Part shown: one piece after another, positions 46,006 through 54,934 of the stretch | Numbering within the stretch: the stretch's first letter is position 1 | Layout: every line of letters begins with the position of its first letter | Virus record (IMG/VR): IMGVR_UViG_3300028840_002373 | Location: 1 to 56,600 of that record | Length of the DNA stretch: 56,600 bases | DNA from: a virus | Strand: one strand, 5' to 3' | The notes under the pieces: model-generated | Seen by the model: the letters and a program-made list of their open reading frames with translations, nothing else | Told to the model about the DNA's origin: nothing | Databases searched by the model: none | Program-made: the position numbers and the translations under genes

Positions 46006-47694
46006 ATGACAAGACGTAGAGAAGTAGGAACAACAGGGCGTTCTATGAGGTCTATGTATCAATATACTTTAGATACTGATGAGTATTTGTCAGCTTTAAA
46101 ACATCCAGATAATATTCCAATTTATGAACGTATGGGTAGATCGGATTCACAAATAAAAGCAATATTACTTATGTTAGAGTTACCTTTACGGTCTACACAA
46201 TGGTTTGTTAAGTCTTATGATAACTCAGATGAAGCTAAGAAAATATCTAATTACATTGAAGATTCTTTATTTGGCGATTATCCTAATGGTATACAAGGTG
46301 GTTTTGATGAATTTTTGAAAAATGTATGTACTATGTTTCAATTTGGTCATTCTGTGTTTGAGAAAGTATTTGAAGTTAAAAATAATTATCTTAAATGGAA
46401 TAAGTTTGCAGTTAGACCACAATCGACAATTTATGAATTTTTATATGATAAAGTTGGAGATATAAAAGGTATAACTCAAGAATTAGTCAATCAAGGTTAT
46501 ATACATGTTGATATTAATATAAATAAACTTCTTATATTTTCTCATGATAAACAGCAAGGTAATTTTGAGGGAATATCGGCTATAAGATCGGCTTATAAAC
46601 ATTGGTCAATTAAAGATTTTTTATATAAGATTTTAAATGTAGGTGTAGAGCGTAATTTAGTTGGAACTCCTACTTTAAAACTTCCAGAAAATTATACAGA
46701 AAATGATTTTGAATTGGCAAAAGAAATAGTTACAGACCTTAGATCATCAGAATTTGGTGGTGTGACTTTACCAGATGGTTTTGATTTAAGTATGTTTGAG
46801 GGTAAAAGGACACTTATTGACGTATTACCATATATAGAATATCAAGATCGACTTATTTCAAAATCGATATTGGCTCAATTTATGGACTTAGGTTCTTCTT
46901 CGTCTGGCTCATTTGCTCTAAGTTACGATCAATCACAAATGTTTTTATTAATGCTCGAATCCTCAGCAAAAAATATATGTAATATAATTAATTCTCATGC
47001 TATCCCTGAGTTAGTCAATCATAATTTTAATTCAAACATGTACCCTAAGTTAACATTTAAGCCTTTAAATTCTGGAAGATTAATTAATGTACTCAAGACT
47101 TTAACTGATGGTAATTTAGTTATTCCAGATACAGATTTAGAAGAATGGATAAGAGATATGCTAGATTTACCAGATAAAAAAGTAAGTGATGAAGTTTACC
47201 AAGATCAATCACAAGAAACAAAACCAAGAGATAGATCAAAACAAGAGAAGGCAGAAGATGATATAGTATCAGATGAAGAAAAGGGAACAACTGAGAATGA
47301 AAATAGAGCAAATAATACTACTTATAAAGATAGAATTAAAGATAATAAGTTAAATATGAAACTACATGAAACTGAGGATATTAAGGATATTATGTTAAAA
47401 CAATTACATGATATAAATGAAAAAGTGATAAAACTACATTACACTAAATGGTGTACTATTAAACCAAGATATAAAAAAGAATTAACTGAATGTATATATG
47501 AGTGTTTTAAAGAAGAAGAGGATTTAATTAAGTGTGATGATAGTAAATTACATATTCTATCTTCTGTAAAAGCTTCTAATGTGAGTGAAAATTTAAAAGA
47601 TAATTTTTTAATTGAATATGTTAATGAAGATTTAAATATAATCTCAAAATTTAATTTGATTATAAATAAGGTTTTATCATCTATGAATTTATGA
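46006..47694 (+). CDS. Portal protein, Mu gp29-like (DUF935)
   Basis: A 562-residue portal subunit. Residues 25-130 (DEYLSALKHPDNIPIYERMG, IKAILLMLELPLRSTQWFVK) and the middle (KNVCTMFQFGHSVFEKVFE, RTLIDVLPYIEYQDRLISKS) match the DUF935 portal pattern, including QFMDLGSSSSGSFALSYDQS. The last 130 residues form a charged helical extension (DRSKQEKAEDDIVSDEEKG). The portal is the dodecameric ring for DNA entry. Start ATG 46006 follows AAAGGAGT. Mu-like head genes follow, supporting the call. Confidence 0.88.
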   Translation: MTRRREVGTTGRSMRSMYQYTLDTDEYLSALKHPDNIPIYERMGRSDSQIKAILLMLELPLRSTQWFVKSYDNSDEAKKISNYIEDSLFGDYPNGIQGGFDEFLKNVCTMFQFGHSVFEKVFEVKNNYLKWNKFAVRPQSTIYEFLYDKVGDIKGITQELVNQGYIHVDININKLLIFSHDKQQGNFEGISAIRSAYKHWSIKDFLYKILNVGVERNLVGTPTLKLPENYTENDFELAKEIVTDLRSSEFGGVTLPDGFDLSMFEGKRTLIDVLPYIEYQDRLISKSILAQFMDLGSSSSGSFALSYDQSQMFLLMLESSAKNICNIINSHAIPELVNHNFNSNMYPKLTFKPLNSGRLINVLKTLTDGNLVIPDTDLEEWIRDMLDLPDKKVSDEVYQDQSQETKPRDRSKQEKAEDDIVSDEEKGTTENENRANNTTYKDRIKDNKLNMKLHETEDIKDIMLKQLHDINEKVIKLHYTKWCTIKPRYKKELTECIYECFKEEEDLIKCDDSKLHILSSVKASNVSENLKDNFLIEYVNEDLNIISKFNLIINKVLSSMNL

Positions 47695-47695
47695 T

Positions 47696-47759
47696 AATAT
47701 TATTGATATGGTATAACAAATTATACATGAAGTATAATATATACCATATCAATAATATT
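47696..47759. repeat. Perfect 20-bp inverted repeat after the portal gene
   Basis: Arms AATATTATTGATATGGTATA (47696-47715) and its exact complement (47740-47759) with a 24-nt loop that itself holds TTATAC/GTATAA. There is no T-run, so ordinary termination is doubtful. It may be an RNA stability element, regulator site or recombination site. Confidence 0.75.
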
Positions 47760-47885
47760 AATTTTCAATAATTATTCTTCAATTCTAAATAATACTATTA
47801 AGGTATTATATGAAAGTTTCAGAATATTAAAATATAATAAATATAATAAATATAATAAATAACACTAAATAAAGGTGGTGTTAAT
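47760..47885. other. AT-rich spacer with ATAATAAAT repeats
   Basis: No gene seen. It contains a short tandem (AAATATAATAAATATAATAA) near 47829-47860 just before the GGTGG site of the next gene. It probably holds a late promoter or unstructured leader. Confidence 0.45.
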
Positions 47886-48191
47886 ATGAGTTTCAAAATA
47901 ATAGCTGATACATTAGGTGCAACGGTAACTAATGGTAATAAAAACGTTACTACTTCTAGTAGTGAAATTTTTGCTGCTGATTCTACAAGAAAAACATTAA
48001 TATTAACTAATAATAGTGCTTATGATGTATGGCTAGGTTTAGGTGAAGCAGCAGTTGTTGATGATGGTTTACTTTTGGCTGCTTATGGTGGTTATATTAA
48101 ATTTGATAAAGATGGTATGTATGAGGGAAAAATATATGCTATAGCAGACGGAACTAATACAAATATAGCTTATACACAGGGGGTTGTGTAA
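47886..48191 (+). CDS. Small head-associated beta protein
   Basis: A 101-residue protein with a jelly-roll-like strand pattern (TSSSEIFAADSTRKTLILTN, then SAYDVWLGLGEAAVVDDGLL, ending AIADGTNTNIAYTQG). Small proteins of this pattern occur beside head fibre genes in many phages and may decorate the capsid or form a fibre base. The start follows AAAGGTGGTG. Identification is by pattern only. Confidence 0.55.
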   Translation: MSFKIIADTLGATVTNGNKNVTTSSSEIFAADSTRKTLILTNNSAYDVWLGLGEAAVVDDGLLLAAYGGYIKFDKDGMYEGKIYAIADGTNTNIAYTQGVV

Positions 48192-48192
48192 T

Positions 48193-49536
48193 ATGGAAGT
48201 TTATATACCTCCTAAGAATTTTAAAACAATAACTGTTGAAGCAATAAATGTGATAAGTAATGCTTCAAATACTTTTTATGGATATCTTTCAGGAGAAGAT
48301 TTAACAACAGGTTCTGACAATAGTGCATTTGGCAATCAAGCTTTACCAAACGTTACAGATGGAATAAAAAATGTTGCTATTGGAAAAGAAAGTTTATTTT
48401 CTAATACTGGTGGTAGTAATAATGTTGCAATTGGTTATACTGCCTTGTATAGTAATTTATCAAGCGAAAATACAGCTATTGGATATAGGTCTCTAACTGC
48501 TAATGGAAATATTAGCGGTAATACTGCGGTTGGGGCTTTTAGTGGTGAATCTAACACAACAGGTCAATATATAACAGCCATTGGGTATAAGGCTTTGCAA
48601 ACAAGCTCTACAGCAGGAAATAACACAGCAATTGGAGCATTTGCATTACAAAATAATACAGACGGTATTGGTCATGTTGCTGTAGGGAAAAGCGCACTAG
48701 CTAATAATACTGTTGGTAACTATAATACAGCAGTAGGAGAGCAAGCACTATTTACAAATGTTGACGGTATAGAAAATACAGCACTTGGATATCAAGCTTT
48801 GTTCTCAAATGAAGATGGTAACAGTAATATGGCAATAGGAAGACGTTGCATGTATACAAATGTTGGCGGTACTGCAAACGTAGCAATTGGAAGAAATGCT
48901 TTATATTACAATGTTTCTGGTAACAATAATGTAGCTATTGGATATAATTCTCTTAATGCAAATACAGGTTCTAACAATGTAGCTGTTGGAAGAAATGCTT
49001 TGAACTCCGCTGGTAATACAACAGCAAATACAGCACTAGGAACGTATACACTTGAAAGTAATTTAACTGGAAACGAAAATACAGCGTTAGGATTTTCGGT
49101 ACTACAAGCAAATACAAGTAGTTTCAACACTGCAATTGGCGCAAGTGCTTTAATTTCAAGCACTGGAACAAGTAATACCGCTGTTGGTAGGTTGTCATTG
49201 TATAGTAATACAACTGGTGCGAATAATGTATCTGTTGGAAGAGATTCGGGTAGAACAAACATAACAGGAAACCAAAATGTATTTATTGGGGATTCAGCTG
49301 GATATAATGCAAGTCAAAAAGATGATGCTACAAATAGTATTGCTATTGGATATCAAGTTTATACAACTGCTTCAAATCAAGTTATTATAGGTAATTCAAG
49401 CATTACTGAGGTTAAATTTTCAGATGGAGCGCAAGCAACATTTTCAAATGACGCTACAGATTTAGCTACAACAACAGCATTAGTAAATAAGATTAAAGAC
49501 TGGATGATTGATAATAAAACAATGGCAGCAAGTTAA
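48193..49536 (+). CDS. Head/tail fibre with YadA-like AIG repeats
   Basis: A 447-residue protein from ATG 48193, with GGGGGTTGTG upstream. Residues about 40-400 consist of some fourteen repeats built on SNNVAIGYNAL, TENTALGFSVL and variants, each about 22-25 residues, like the left-handed beta-roll of trimeric YadA heads and phage fibre shafts. A trimeric coiled-coil end (NDATDLATTTALVNKIKDWM) follows. It sits among head genes and not at the tail end, so a capsid-anchored fibre is likely, but a second tail fibre is possible. Confidence 0.7.
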   Translation: MEVYIPPKNFKTITVEAINVISNASNTFYGYLSGEDLTTGSDNSAFGNQALPNVTDGIKNVAIGKESLFSNTGGSNNVAIGYTALYSNLSSENTAIGYRSLTANGNISGNTAVGAFSGESNTTGQYITAIGYKALQTSSTAGNNTAIGAFALQNNTDGIGHVAVGKSALANNTVGNYNTAVGEQALFTNVDGIENTALGYQALFSNEDGNSNMAIGRRCMYTNVGGTANVAIGRNALYYNVSGNNNVAIGYNSLNANTGSNNVAVGRNALNSAGNTTANTALGTYTLESNLTGNENTALGFSVLQANTSSFNTAIGASALISSTGTSNTAVGRLSLYSNTTGANNVSVGRDSGRTNITGNQNVFIGDSAGYNASQKDDATNSIAIGYQVYTTASNQVIIGNSSITEVKFSDGAQATFSNDATDLATTTALVNKIKDWMIDNKTMAAS

Positions 49537-49562
49537 CAAAAAAAATGAAGGATGGTAAAATA

Positions 49563-49811
49563 ATGAATAGAAAAATAGTATATTTAAGTGATGAACAGAT
49601 TAATGATTTGATAAATTTAATTAATACTAGAATGATGTTAGGTGTTAATGGTAATTTAATAGGTGAAGCAAAATCTGTTATAAAAATAATTACAGAGTTA
49701 GAAATGGGATTGTTGGGTAAGAATGAAGTTAAAACAGATGAAGTTAAAACAGATGAAATTAAAAAAGATGAAATTAAAAAAGATGAAATTAAGAACAAAG
49801 GTGTTAAATAA
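49563..49811 (+). CDS. Small protein with Lys/Asp pentad repeats
   Basis: An 82-residue protein from ATG 49563; GAAGGATGG lies upstream. The first 58 residues are helical (YLSDEQINDLINLINTRMML); the tail is a tandem EVKTD/EIKKD repeat encoded by 15-bp units (49730-49795). No family recognised. It precedes the protease-scaffold gene by 12 nt. Confidence 0.5.
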   Translation: MNRKIVYLSDEQINDLINLINTRMMLGVNGNLIGEAKSVIKIITELEMGLLGKNEVKTDEVKTDEIKKDEIKKDEIKNKGVK

Positions 49812-49823
49812 GGAGGTGCTAAA

Positions 49824-51125
49824 TTGCCTTATAGTAAACATAATATACCTAATAGTATTAAAGAATTACCTAGTAAAGCTAAAGATATTTTTATAAGTGC
49901 TTTTAATAATGCATTTGGACAAAATAAAGATGAAGAACAATCAACTAAAATAGCATGGTCAGCAGTTAAAAAAGTGTTTAAGAAAGATGATGAAGGTAAT
50001 TGGATTAAAGCTTGTGAGAACTATAATTATTTAATATCTTTATCTGATAATAGTAGTGATAATAAATTAGTAGAAATCATGAGAACTGGTGAGTGGAAAC
50101 ATCCAGTATATGGAGAATTAAAGATAACTGATGAAACATTAGAGAATGTAATATGTAATTTTAATGATAAAGTTAGAGGTGTAGATATACCAATAGATTT
50201 AGAACATGAAGTTTCACAACATAAAGGTGAAGCGGCTGGATGGGTTAAGAGTTTAATTAAAAAAGGCAATAAGTTATTGGCAGAAATTGAGTGGACTAAA
50301 TTAGGTGAAGAAAAAATAAAAGATAAAATTTATAGATATTTTAGTCCTGAGTTTAAATTTAATTATCGAGATAGTGAAACAGGTAAGGTATATAAAGATG
50401 TTTTATTTGGTGGAGGGTTAACCAATAAACCTTTTATAAAACGCATGAATCCTGTAATGCTTAGTGAAAACATTAATACAGATTTTTGCGAATATATACA
50501 AATTACTAAAAAGGAGGGTAATGTAAATATGAATAAAGAGTTATATAAACTTTTAAAATTGTCTGAGACAGCAAGTGATGATGATATGATGAATACAATT
50601 AAGCAATTGATTGAAGCTGGAAATAAAGTTGCTAAATTAACTGAAGCTTTAGACAATATGACAGCAGAAAACAAAGAACTAAAGGAAAATTATGAGGAAA
50701 AAGAAGAAGAAATAAAAACAATGAGAGAAAAAGAAGAAGCAGTTAAAGAAGATAATGTAAAAATGTCTGAAAAAATCAAAGATATCGAATCACAGTTATT
50801 AAGTGCTGAGTGGGATAAGGTTTCATCTATTGCTTTATCAGAAGGAAAACTTACTCAAAAAATGTTACCTGTGTACGAAAAGAGTTTTAAAGCTAATCCA
50901 CAAGAAACTAAAGAAATGATGAAAGTCTTAGAACCGGTTGTTAATTTATCAGAAAATGGTTCATCTAAGTCAAATGATGATAAATCTAATACTGATTTAT
51001 TCAATGATGAAGTTACTAAGTATATGAGTGAAAACAAAGTTGATTATAGTCAAGCGATATTAGCAGTTGAGAAAAATAATCCTCAATTATTCAGATTATT
51101 TGATAATGAAAGGAGAGGTGTGTAA
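49824..51125 (+). CDS. ChaB domain - Mu I-like protease - scaffold fusion
   Basis: A 433-residue polyprotein from TTG 49824, after AAGGAGGTG. Residues 1-60 are a ChaB-like domain (MPYSKHNIPNSIKELPSKAK, then TKIAWSAVKKVFKKD). Residues about 70-225 resemble the Mu I head-maturation protease (LVEIMRTGEWKHPVYGELKI, IPIDLEHEVSQHKGEAAGWV, RYFSPEFKFNY, VLFGGGLTNKPFI). From about 236 a coiled coil (ELKENYEEKEEEIKTMREKE) is the scaffold. The protease should cut itself and the scaffold during head maturation. An internal start at 50529 gives the scaffold alone. Confidence 0.85.
   Translation: MPYSKHNIPNSIKELPSKAKDIFISAFNNAFGQNKDEEQSTKIAWSAVKKVFKKDDEGNWIKACENYNYLISLSDNSSDNKLVEIMRTGEWKHPVYGELKITDETLENVICNFNDKVRGVDIPIDLEHEVSQHKGEAAGWVKSLIKKGNKLLAEIEWTKLGEEKIKDKIYRYFSPEFKFNYRDSETGKVYKDVLFGGGLTNKPFIKRMNPVMLSENINTDFCEYIQITKKEGNVNMNKELYKLLKLSETASDDDMMNTIKQLIEAGNKVAKLTEALDNMTAENKELKENYEEKEEEIKTMREKEEAVKEDNVKMSEKIKDIESQLLSAEWDKVSSIALSEGKLTQKMLPVYEKSFKANPQETKEMMKVLEPVVNLSENGSSKSNDDKSNTDLFNDEVTKYMSENKVDYSQAILAVEKNNPQLFRLFDNERRGV
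50529..51125 (+). CDS. Nested scaffold protein (in-frame internal start)
   Basis: ATG 50529 is in frame with the protease gene and preceded by AAAAAGGAGGGTAATGTAAA, a near-perfect ribosome binding site within coding sequence. It would yield a 198-residue scaffold (NKELYKLLKLSETASDDDMM) without the protease, like lambda Nu3 within C or Mu Z within I. Strong sequence support; expression untested. Confidence 0.75.
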   Translation: MNKELYKLLKLSETASDDDMMNTIKQLIEAGNKVAKLTEALDNMTAENKELKENYEEKEEEIKTMREKEEAVKEDNVKMSEKIKDIESQLLSAEWDKVSSIALSEGKLTQKMLPVYEKSFKANPQETKEMMKVLEPVVNLSENGSSKSNDDKSNTDLFNDEVTKYMSENKVDYSQAILAVEKNNPQLFRLFDNERRGV

Positions 51126-51505
51126 TGGCTAGTGGCGAAAATGCTATTCTTTGTAAAACTTTTGAAGCAAATGGAGATTTATCTTCATCACAATATAGAT
51201 TTGTAAAACTTGAAGCTGCTGGAACTGTTGCTATTTGTGGTAATGGTGAAGTACCTATTGGTATTCTTCAAAATGACCCAGAAGATGGAGAGCAAGCAAA
51301 TGTTATGGTTATGGGTATATCTAATTTAGTTGCTCATGCAGCTATAGCAGTTAACGCTAAACTTGGTTCACAAGCTTCTGGTAGAGCTGTGACAGTATCG
51401 GCTGATACTAATACATATAATGCTGTAGCTTTAGAAGCAGCAGCAGCACAAGATGATGAAATTAAAGTATTGTTGACTGGTATTGTGAATTATATAGCTG
51501 GATAA
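51125..51505 (+). CDS. Capsid decoration protein (DUF2190/gpD-like)
   Basis: A 126-residue beta-rich protein (QYRFVKLEAAGTVAICGNGE, then VPIGILQNDPEDGEQANVMV, ending KVLLTGIVNYIAG). This is the usual pattern of small head-stabilising proteins encoded just before the major capsid gene. Its start shares a base with the stop of the protease-scaffold (TAATG). Confidence 0.75.
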   Translation: MASGENAILCKTFEANGDLSSSQYRFVKLEAAGTVAICGNGEVPIGILQNDPEDGEQANVMVMGISNLVAHAAIAVNAKLGSQASGRAVTVSADTNTYNAVALEAAAAQDDEIKVLLTGIVNYIAG

Positions 51506-51534
51506 TAAATAAAATTTAAAGAGAGGTGAAATAA

Positions 51535-52467
51535 ATGAGACCTACAACTAATAGTGTACATGTTGACCAAGTTTTAACCAATTTGTCAATTAAATATAAA
51601 AATCATATGTATGTAGCGGAACAGGTTGCACCGTTAGTACCTGTTACAAATCAATCAAATAAATATTATATTTTTAATAAAGCTGACGACTTTACAGATA
51701 CAGCAGAATATAGAGCACCAGGTACAGCTTCAACTAGACATGGATTCAGAGTTTCAACAGACTCTTACATGTGTGAAGAAATTGCAGACTCTACAGTTCT
51801 TGAAGATGAAACTAGAGATAATGCAGATTCAGTATTAAGAATTGAAACAGCTAAAACTAATTTTGTAACAAACAAAGTTCTTTTAAAACTTGAAAGGGTT
51901 GTCGAAACACTTTGTATGACAACTGGTAATTGGGATAATTCAGCTACACCAAGTAATCTATGGGATGATTATGTTAACTCAGACCCTATCTCAGATATCG
52001 AAACTGGTATTGATACTGTTGAGGATAATACTGGTGCTAAAGTTAACAAGATGATTATATCTAATGATGTTTGGAAAAAATTAAAACATCATCCACAAAT
52101 TTTGGCAAGAAAACCAAACGATAGTTTTAGAGTTGCTGGTATTGAAGATTTAAAATCAATATTTGATATTGAAGAAATTTTAATTGGTAGAGCTTCATAT
52201 AACACAGCTAATCAAGGTCAAACTGCTTCATTTTCTAGAATTTGGACAGGTGATGTATGGTTAGGACATGTTACTAATACACCAGCAATGGAAGAACCAA
52301 GCGCAATCTATACTTTTGTATGGGGTAGAGAAGGTAATAAAATGCGTGGTGTAAGAAGATGGAGAGATGAAAACGTACATAGTGATATTATAGAAGCTTT
52401 TATGAATTTTGATGCAAAAGTTACTGCTTCTGATATGGGTTATGTATTAGAAGGATGTATATCTTAA
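51535..52467 (+). CDS. Major capsid protein
   Basis: A 310-residue shell protein. NSVHVDQVLTNLSIKYKNHM at the start, the E-loop-like region (FNKADDFTDTAEYRAPGTAS), the helix VLLKLERVVETLCMT and the late KMIISNDVWKKLKHHPQIL with VWGREGNKMRGVRRWRDENV fit HK97-fold capsids of Mu-like head modules. It follows decoration and scaffold genes and has an AGAGGTGAAATA site. No N-terminal propeptide is obvious, consistent with a separate scaffold. Confidence 0.9.
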   Translation: MRPTTNSVHVDQVLTNLSIKYKNHMYVAEQVAPLVPVTNQSNKYYIFNKADDFTDTAEYRAPGTASTRHGFRVSTDSYMCEEIADSTVLEDETRDNADSVLRIETAKTNFVTNKVLLKLERVVETLCMTTGNWDNSATPSNLWDDYVNSDPISDIETGIDTVEDNTGAKVNKMIISNDVWKKLKHHPQILARKPNDSFRVAGIEDLKSIFDIEEILIGRASYNTANQGQTASFSRIWTGDVWLGHVTNTPAMEEPSAIYTFVWGREGNKMRGVRRWRDENVHSDIIEAFMNFDAKVTASDMGYVLEGCIS

Positions 52468-52484
52468 TTAATAATATAAGTGTC

Positions 52485-52505
52485 CTACCACTTATATAGT
52501 GGTAG
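52485..52505 (+). terminator. Hairpin after the capsid gene
   Basis: Stem CTACCACT/AGTGGTAG with a TATAT loop followed by GTTTCCC, 18 nt after the capsid stop. Probably an attenuator or stabiliser that keeps capsid mRNA high relative to downstream genes; the T-run is weak. Confidence 0.6.
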
Positions 52506-52539
52506 TGTTTCCCTTATAAATTATAAGGAGGTCTATATT

Positions 52540-54051
52540 ATGGGCTTAAACGATTTTATTTATAATGGTAGAGTAGCAACATTTGATAAGGTTAATGTAA
52601 AACAAACCTTAAATGTAGGAAATCAAACAATTTATTCTAATCAAGGTAATAGTTATTTTGTTGATAGTGGCTCAGGTTCTTCAAGTAATACTGGTAAATC
52701 ATGGGCGCAAGCTTTAGCAACAATCGATCAAGCGATTAATAAATGTACTGCTAATCAAGGTGATAGAATTATTGTTGCAGAAGGTCATAGTGAATCTTAT
52801 ACAACAACAGGAGCAAAAGCAACATTTGATGTAGCTGGAATTGAGGTAATTTGTCTTGGTCAAGGTTCTGATAGATCAACATTTTCATTTGGTCACACAG
52901 GAGCAACATGGACAATCTCAGCAGCAAATGTTGTTATTCGTAATGCATTATTTGTAACTGCTGTTGATTCAGTTGTAACTTTTGGAACAATCTCAGGTGC
53001 GGATTGTGCTTTAATTGGTTGTGAATCGAGGGATGTAACTGATAAAGAGGTTGTTACTGATTTCACAGTAACTGGTGATAGATTTGTCGCATTGAATCAT
53101 TTTAAAAATGGTTATGTTAGTGGTAATGCTAATGATTGCGTATTTAGTTTAAATGGTGTAGATAATGCATTAATTCAAAATTGTATCTTTATGACTAAGG
53201 TTTTAACTGCTGTAGTTGAGTTTGTAACTGCTGCATGTTCTAATGTAGTTGTTAAAAATTGTGAATTTTATGTATCTGGTACTACTGATTTCTCAAAAAC
53301 TGTGGTAGATACAATCACAGGTTCTACATGGGAAGTTAATAGTGGATTCGATTTAGGTGCTGGAAGTAAGTTTTCTGGTGGTTCTGGTGCTGCTTTAGCT
53401 GGTGATGATGTTTCAGCAGTTAGTACAGCAGTTGCAGCAGTACAAACAGATTTAGGGAATCCAAGTGCAAGAACTAATCTTCAAACTATTGAAGCAATGC
53501 TTGGTAATCCAGATACAGCAGCACAATCCTTATGGGATTTACTTGCTGGTGCTGGTGGTATTGCTAGTTTTCCAGCAGCAGCAGCACCAGCGAATGATGT
53601 ATCTTTAGCGGAAGTAATTAGGGATATATGGGATTCTCTTAGAAATGGAACAGGCGGTTCTGAGCCAGCAACTAATTTATCAATAGTTGATGAAATTAGA
53701 AAAAATGCACTTTCTTATAATAATGCTAAGTATATTTCAGTAACAGCAGATTTAACAAGTGCTACATGGAACACAGTAGCTACTCATGAATTATTCACAG
53801 TAACAGGTCTTGTAAGAATGAGAGTTATTGCAGAAGTAGTAACAACTGGTGATGATACTAGTGGTAATACTTCAAATATTCAATTAGGTGTAGAAGATTC
53901 AACTAATGATTGGATTGCAGCAACAGAGGTTGATGATTTAACTATAACAGGTGAAGCTGCAACAGATGGTAATATTGTTTTCCATTGTTGGTATGAAGCA
54001 CTAAATAGTACTGGTGCGGTTGTAGCTGGTGATGGTTCAGCTATGGTGTAA
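52540..54051 (+). CDS. Virion protein with right-handed beta-helix
   Basis: A 503-residue protein from ATG 52540 after AAGGAGGT. Residues about 45-250 have the pectin-lyase-type helix pattern: NTGKSWAQALATIDQAINKC, ADQGDR-like turns (GDRIIVAEGHSES), then parallel strands (VVIRNALFVTA, CALIGCESRDV, NALIQNCIFMT, NVVVKNCEFYV). The C-terminal 100 residues form a jelly-roll-like end domain. Such genes beside the capsid encode head decorations or enzymes acting on surface glycans. Enzymatic residues are not evident. Confidence 0.65.
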   Translation: MGLNDFIYNGRVATFDKVNVKQTLNVGNQTIYSNQGNSYFVDSGSGSSSNTGKSWAQALATIDQAINKCTANQGDRIIVAEGHSESYTTTGAKATFDVAGIEVICLGQGSDRSTFSFGHTGATWTISAANVVIRNALFVTAVDSVVTFGTISGADCALIGCESRDVTDKEVVTDFTVTGDRFVALNHFKNGYVSGNANDCVFSLNGVDNALIQNCIFMTKVLTAVVEFVTAACSNVVVKNCEFYVSGTTDFSKTVVDTITGSTWEVNSGFDLGAGSKFSGGSGAALAGDDVSAVSTAVAAVQTDLGNPSARTNLQTIEAMLGNPDTAAQSLWDLLAGAGGIASFPAAAAPANDVSLAEVIRDIWDSLRNGTGGSEPATNLSIVDEIRKNALSYNNAKYISVTADLTSATWNTVATHELFTVTGLVRMRVIAEVVTTGDDTSGNTSNIQLGVEDSTNDWIAATEVDDLTITGEAATDGNIVFHCWYEALNSTGAVVAGDGSAMV

Positions 54052-54055
54052 TATC

Positions 54056-54529
54056 ATGAACATTCAAGATGAAATGCAGAAAACTATAGGTTTATGTGAT
54101 GAAAATAATCATGATGATGATAACATATGGGGTAAAGTTTGTAGAATTATGAGAGCATTAACTAATACATCATATTGTTATCCATCATTAGCAAATGGAA
54201 TATTACTTACTGCTAATGAATCATCATGGACACCAAGTGATTATATCGAAGTAATACCAGTTAATACGATTACTTCTGATTATAGACTACATGATATAAT
54301 TGTTGAAAATACTAGTAATGGTGGATGTTATCAACTGGATTTCTACAAGGGTACTATTGGTAATGAGGTTCATATAGGTTCTGTTAGAATAAGTGGTATA
54401 TCTGAGATAAAAGGTAATAGGGATATTAGAACTAAATGTCTTGAAGCTAATAATAGAGTTAGTTGTAAGGTGTCACATAATATTGGTGGTGAAACAATAA
54501 CAATATCATTAGGTTATCATTTGGTATAA
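54056..54529 (+). CDS. Structural protein, paralogue of the next gene
   Basis: A 157-residue protein from ATG 54056, 4 nt after the previous stop and with GGTG upstream. YCYPSLANGILLTANESSWT, then YIEVIPVNTITSDYRLHDII and a beta-rich end (GNEVHIGSVRISGISEI). The same blocks occur in the damaged gene at 54544. Probably a head decoration or fibre head. No family name recognised. Confidence 0.6.
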   Translation: MNIQDEMQKTIGLCDENNHDDDNIWGKVCRIMRALTNTSYCYPSLANGILLTANESSWTPSDYIEVIPVNTITSDYRLHDIIVENTSNGGCYQLDFYKGTIGNEVHIGSVRISGISEIKGNRDIRTKCLEANNRVSCKVSHNIGGETITISLGYHLV

Positions 54530-54543
54530 GGTGGTGGATTAAT

Positions 54544-54916
54544 ATGGCTAGTAATAATCAAGACGAACAATCTAAAACAATTGGTAATCGTGAATATGAC
54601 AATTATACTAGTGATAATATATATGGTATTTTAGATATGTTAAAACATCATGTTCACTCAGTTACTAAAGTATACCCAACATTAGCAAATAATGTTACAT
54701 TAACTGGTGGTGCTGGTGCTTGGCAATTAGGTAATTTTATAGAAGTTGTACCAGCAAATACTATAACAGATTGGTTTGATATCCATTGGGTTCAGGTTCA
54801 GTACCAATAATTACACCGATTATGTCAGCTAATACTAGAATTAGTGCTAAATTAGCGACTGAATCTGGTGGTAATGATACATTAGATATAGCAGTTTCAT
54901 ATCACGAATATTAAAC
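54544..54916 (+). pseudogene. Broken paralogue with internal deletion and frameshift
   Basis: The frame from ATG 54544 encodes VYPTLANNVTLTGGAGAWQL and FIEVVPANTITDWFDIHWV, then runs into an early stop at 54810. A second frame from about 54788 encodes PLGSGSVPIITPIMSANTRI and ends TLDIAVSYHEY at 54916, the expected C-terminus. Compared with the intact neighbour at 54056, about 30 residues are missing at the joint, consistent with an out-of-frame deletion near GGTTCAGGTTCAG. A misassembly over a short repeat is possible; ribosomal frameshifting is less likely because sequence is missing. Confidence 0.7.
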
Positions 54917-54934
54917 TGGAGGTGAAAGGATAAT

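Noticed and set aside
47696-47759. Protelomerase telomere palindrome as in N15
   Set aside because: The arms have a 24-nt loop, no protelomerase-like gene is seen and the map closes as a circle.
48906-49262. Minus-strand frame opposite the AIG-repeat fibre
   Set aside because: Low-complexity complement of the repeat; no ribosome binding site or context.
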